This document shows, one piece after another, positions 61,165 through 64,000 of a stretch of DNA of 64,000 nucleotides (positions within the stretch are counted from its first letter, which is position 1; every line of letters begins with the position of its first letter). The position numbers and the translations under genes were made by a program. The stretch is from positions 218,348 through 282,347 of the forward strand of contig NZ_SMRS01000004.1 of the NCBI RefSeq assembly GCF_008368715.1. The letters are read 5' to 3'. Under the pieces are notes generated by a model that had not been told where the DNA came from, searched no databases, and saw only the letters and a program-made list of their open reading frames with translations. The DNA is from Nitrincola tapanii. Lineage in GTDB: Bacteria; Pseudomonadota; Gammaproteobacteria; Pseudomonadales; Balneatricaceae.

Positions 61165-62586
61165 CTAACGTAGTCCGGTGCGGGTCAGCGCATCATTCAC
61201 ATCGTAATTAGGACAAGCCGTTTCAGCATCAACGATCATGGGCTCAGCACCCAAGTCAGCCAGATTAGGCAAACCGTCACGTACGATGTTCAACGCAGGC
61301 AGCAACTGACCCATCGCCGTTAAGGTGCGGCCTGAGGCAATGCTACGATCATACATGGCATTTACATAAGCACGACTTGCTTGGAAATATTCGTTTTCTG
61401 AATCTAGGACGTCAAGCAGTGTTCTTTGACCTATATCAAACTGATCCTTATAAGCGGTACGGACACGATCAGATGAAATGCGGTGTTGATTCAGAACAGG
61501 GAGTTGCTCATCGAGTTTACGAATATCGTTGAAAGCGATCTGCAACGTCTGACGCATATCGACACAGGCTTTATCACGCAGGCCTTTGGCTTGATTTACG
61601 TTGTCATAGGCACGACGTAAGGTTGCTTGATCACGGCCACCATTGTAGAGGTTGTATTTAAATTCCAAAGCAATACGGCCATCGTCACGGCGATTGCTGA
61701 AGCCCTGATCATCCGTATCCTGAGTACCGTAGCGCGCGGTCAGGTTAAGACGCGGACGGAAGTTAGATTTCTCTGTATTCACGGCAGATTGTGAAGCTTC
61801 AATGTTACGCAAGGCCGCATGGAAAGAAGGGCTTCCCTGATAAGCCAGTTGTAAGGCTTCACGGATGTTTGCCGGAATCTTACTGTCATCTAAAGTCGCG
61901 GGTGCCATATTAACGGGAGGCAGTTCACCAACGATACGTAGGTAACGTGCGCTGACGTCATGCAGGTTGGAAATATCCGTCAGGAGGTTGGATTCAGACA
62001 AAGATAAGCGGCCTGTGATCTGCTCGAGATCAGCACGGCGAGCGACACCGGCTAGGGCACTCTCTTCAATCTGATTAAACACGGCGATGTGTTCTTCTAG
62101 GTTTTCTTCGGATAGGCGTACCAATTCACGGAAGCGCATCACATCTTCATAGGCATTCATGGCAGCTAAAGCGGTGCCTTCAACTGCTTCCATGAGTTCA
62201 AAGTAACGCACGAGTTGTGCATTGCTGAAGCGCTCAACTTCGCTGCGTGTGCGGAAACCATCATAGAGCATTTGCGTTAAGCTGATCTGAGCGGCACCAC
62301 CACTAAACTCTTTTTTACCTGTGTAACCTGGGCCTGAGCGCCACTCATGACCGTAACCTGCGGTAAAATCAATCACCGGGCGATAACCTGCGCGCTGGGC
62401 ATCAACATCATGGCCAGCACCGCTAAAGGCGTACCAAGTGGCTTGAACTTCAGGGTTAGATTCAATCGCTTGTTTAGCGACGTCGGAGAGAGTCACGGTT
62501 GTCAGCTGAGCGAAGGCTTGCAAAGGCAACAAGCAAGCACTTGCAATCAGAACGGGCAACAGTTTTTGAGTGAGTTTTGTGTTCAT
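61165..62586 (-). CDS. lapE: TolC-family outer-membrane channel LapE
   Basis: This is 473 residues from ATG 62586; a GTG at 62601 would add 5. The signal peptide (KLLPVLIASACLLPLQAFA) is followed by a TolC-type protein with two repeats of long helices: VAKQAIESNPEVQATW, AAQISLTQMLYDGFRTRSEVERF, ALEFKYNLYNGGRDQATLRRAYDN and FDIGQRTLLDVLDSENEYFQA. It forms the trimeric exit channel for LapA with LapB and LapC. It is the first gene of the minus-strand lap group and is divergent from lapA over about 417 bases. Confidence 0.95.
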   Translation of the reverse strand: MNTKLTQKLLPVLIASACLLPLQAFAQLTTVTLSDVAKQAIESNPEVQATWYAFSGAGHDVDAQRAGYRPVIDFTAGYGHEWRSGPGYTGKKEFSGGAAQISLTQMLYDGFRTRSEVERFSNAQLVRYFELMEAVEGTALAAMNAYEDVMRFRELVRLSEENLEEHIAVFNQIEESALAGVARRADLEQITGRLSLSESNLLTDISNLHDVSARYLRIVGELPPVNMAPATLDDSKIPANIREALQLAYQGSPSFHAALRNIEASQSAVNTEKSNFRPRLNLTARYGTQDTDDQGFSNRRDDGRIALEFKYNLYNGGRDQATLRRAYDNVNQAKGLRDKACVDMRQTLQIAFNDIRKLDEQLPVLNQHRISSDRVRTAYKDQFDIGQRTLLDVLDSENEYFQASRAYVNAMYDRSIASGRTLTAMGQLLPALNIVRDGLPNLADLGAEPMIVDAETACPNYDVNDALTRTGLR

Positions 62587-62638
62587 ATCCCTAGTGTCCA
62601 CATTGATGAGTAAAGTATGTTGTTATTGTACATAAAAT

Positions 62639-62692
62639 AGACTAATACCTTTCGGTTGGCAAAAGGCTATGCTATCTATTTGGTATTAGTCT
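62639..62692. repeat. Perfect 11-base inverted repeat upstream of lapE
   Basis: AGACTAATACC (62639-62649) and GGTATTAGTCT (62682-62692) are exact inverted copies with a 32-base spacer. The repeat starts 53 bases before the lapE ATG. It could be a folded leader of the lapE-B-C transcript or a two-site operator, for instance for the LuxR-type regulator of the same operon. Confidence 0.65.
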
Positions 62693-62839
62693 CTATGGGT
62701 AAGTGTACCTCAGTCCAATAGCCATGCAAAAAGAAAGTGAAATCTCGTGACTTAACATGAGCCGTGTAAGATAGCACCCTGAATCTTAGGCCTGTTTTGT
62801 TTTACACGTTCTCATTGCGATCTGTACGAAGGGTGTTTT

Positions 62840-62853
62840 TTGACTTAGATCAA
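62840..62853 (+). promoter_or_regulatory. FNR/Anr-like box upstream of lapA
   Basis: TTGAC-TTAG-ATCAA (62840-62853) differs at one position from the FNR consensus TTGAT-N4-ATCAA. It lies about 150 bases before the lapA ATG. With a -10 at TTATAC (62881-62886) its centre would be near -46, close to a class II activator position. Binding is an inference from the match. Confidence 0.45.
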
Positions 62854-63003
62854 ATTATATCTTTTTTACAATTTATTTAGTTATACCCTGTCCATGAGTC
62901 CAATAGGCAGTAGAAGCATCCCACCTATACTCAACTGTAGAAATAAACGAGTTAATAGCTACTGGTTTGTTATAAATCCAAGAATTAAGACAAGGAAATA
63001 GCA

Positions 63004-64000
63004 ATGAGCACTGTAATCGCTGTTGTAACTCAAGTAACGGGACAGGTTTGGGCCAGGGGTGTAGATGGATCTATGCGTGCAATCGAGGTGGGTGAAGCAC
63101 TCCTTCAGGGCGAAACACTCATCACGGAGGCAGGTGCTAATGTTGTTTTGGATTTTGGAAACGGCGAGCTTTTCCAGTTGGCAGGTGAACAAAGTCTCTT
63201 GATGACTCCCAATGTGTCAGCGGGTACTGAACCTCAAGTTACAGAAAGTATGTTGATGGATCCAAGTGTGGCGGATGTGTTGGCTGCATTAGAGGGTGAA
63301 GGTGATCTGCTTGAGGAGCTAGAAGCTCCTGCTGCTGGAACAGATGGAGCACCGGATGGAGGTGGTAGTTCTTTTGTTCGTCTAACTCGTATCTCGGAAT
63401 CTGTAGATCCACTGGCCTATAGTTTTGATCCTACCTCAGAGCCAGGTTTTGAAGCTCCAATCGGAGAGGGGGGCGCTTTAGACGAGCTTTCACCTCCAGT
63501 GGTAGCAACCATTTCATTGACACTCATTGAATTAGATGAAGATGGAATTCCTCTTTTAAATGAGAGTGGTGGCTTCATCCTTGTGGATGGAGATTCAGTC
63601 ATTGAAGGCACACCAGTAGGCGTTTTGGCTAGTGTTGATATTCCGCCATCTGGCTCGCCTCTTGTGATTCAATTAGGTGACGGATTAGGTGAAATTATCA
63701 TCCCGGTAGGTGGTACATCAGGTTTTACTCCAATAGAAATTCGACCTGATGATGTTTACATTCAGGATGACGATTTAATTGGCGTAGTCATCGAAAGTGC
63801 TACAGGCGGTGGTTATGATCAAATAAATACATCTGCTGAAAGTGACCTGGTTGTGGTTGATGATGAAGACACTGTGACGGTCAGCATCACCTCCGATGGT
63901 GATGTTACGGAAGCGGAACCGATCGCCTTTACCGTGAGTGTCAGCGAAGCCTTGGATCGAGATTTAACCGTGACGTTATCGACGGGTGATCAGGTGGTGA
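63004..64000 (+). CDS. lapA: LapA-type giant adhesin, N-terminal part (continues beyond window)
   Basis: ATG 63004 has AAGGA 9 bases upstream; 332 residues are visible with no stop. No signal peptide is present, as expected for type I export. Residues about 5-68 are the retention module (VTQVTGQVWARG, VGEALLQGETL, LDFGNGELFQL). A helix (about 88-107) leads to the LapG cleavage motif Pro109-Ala110-Ala111-Gly112 (bases 63328-63339), followed by a Gly-rich linker and SFVRLTRISESVDP. From about 180 the chain turns into acidic beta-sandwich repeats (VDDEDTVTVSITSDG, EPIAFTVSVSEAL) of the bacterial Ig/Calx-beta kind. The family anchors cells to surfaces until LapG cuts it. The repeat number and C-terminal secretion signal are outside the window. 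Confidence 0.93.
   Translation, partial: MSTVIAVVTQVTGQVWARGVDGSMRAIEVGEALLQGETLITEAGANVVLDFGNGELFQLAGEQSLLMTPNVSAGTEPQVTESMLMDPSVADVLAALEGEGDLLEELEAPAAGTDGAPDGGGSSFVRLTRISESVDPLAYSFDPTSEPGFEAPIGEGGALDELSPPVVATISLTLIELDEDGIPLLNESGGFILVDGDSVIEGTPVGVLASVDIPPSGSPLVIQLGDGLGEIIIPVGGTSGFTPIEIRPDDVYIQDDDLIGVVIESATGGGYDQINTSAESDLVVVDDEDTVTVSITSDGDVTEAEPIAFTVSVSEALDRDLTVTLSTGDQVV

Larger units (their letters stand above)
62587..63003. other. Divergent lapE-lapA regulatory region
   Basis: This 417-base gap holds no convincing gene; a 77-codon open frame on the minus strand (62959-63192) is the shadow of the lapA start. It contains a perfect 11-base inverted repeat (62639-62692), an FNR-like box (62840-62853) and several AT-rich runs. 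A TTATAC at 62881-62886 is a possible lapA -10. The lapA ribosome site AAGGA is at its end. Confidence 0.7.

Noticed and set aside
1..64000. CRISPR arrays, tRNA/rRNA genes, transposases, integrases, prophage or toxin-antitoxin modules
   Set aside because: I looked on both strands and saw no repeat-spacer array, no cloverleaf or rRNA sequence and no matching protein family; the window is dense with chromosomal genes.

Overview
The window reads as chromosome from a gammaproteobacterium, most likely a marine or halophilic member of the Oceanospirillales/Alteromonadales sphere. The support is gene content: an ectoine operon with its own aspartokinase, a class I-type PHA synthase, RapA, Hda, SelO, TcdA, YfcL and RmuC, a CrbS-type sensor locus and a LapA/LapD/LapG adhesin system. 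Base composition looks uniform at roughly 50% G+C. I found no insertion sequence, integrase, tRNA, rRNA or CRISPR array. The genus is an inference and was not tested.

Layout. 1-2.7 kb: a peptide-type ABC ATPase (cut by the window edge) in an operon with a sensor-kinase-like protein whose ATP-binding motifs have decayed. 2.8-7.7 kb: a PHP-glycosyltransferase fusion, an unknown membrane-anchored protein and an M23 peptidoglycan endopeptidase. 7.9-14.5 kb: a CrbS-like acetate-switch locus (DUF294 nucleotidyltransferase, symporter-histidine kinase, small membrane protein, membrane-bound PAS-exonuclease, CheY-like receiver). 14.6-24.9 kb: an EAL phosphodiesterase, yfcL, a DUF3108 protein, purN-purM, a DUF2066 protein with hda, a small Zn-ribbon protein, tcdA, apbE, mgtE, and an alphaproteobacterial-type prephenate dehydratase. 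25-39.5 kb: rapA, an MFS carrier, topB with an unusual active-site substitution, a methyltransferase, rmuC, a DUF3301 protein, selO, a DUF599 protein, htpG with a sigma-32-like promoter, cytochrome c5 and a degenerate GGDEF domain. 39.5-48 kb: a beta-alanine/malonate-semialdehyde catabolic pair, hisC, and ectR divergent from ectABC-ask. 48-53.7 kb: a PA3496-family protein, phaC, a Pat-type protein acetyltransferase and an ArsR regulator with the cysteine spacing of persulfide sensors. 53.8-64 kb: the Lap biofilm locus, with lapG-lapD on one strand, lapE-lapB-lapC plus a LuxR-type regulator and a small conserved protein on the other, and the start of the giant adhesin lapA, which runs off the window.

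Two themes link the genes. The first is carbon overflow and acetyl status: CrbS-like sensing, Pat acetylation, PHA storage, and beta-alanine to acetyl-CoA. The second is c-di-GMP and attachment: the EAL phosphodiesterase, the degenerate GGDEF protein, the LapD receptor, the LapG protease and a LapA adhesin that carries a recognisable LapG cleavage motif. The most distinctive observations are the Glu-to-Val change in the TopB Toprim motif, the pseudokinase next to the peptide transporter, the membrane PAS-exonuclease, the regulator and small protein inside the lap secretion operon, an FNR-like box and a perfect inverted repeat upstream of lapA, and a terminator hairpin whose loop is the lapD stop codon.
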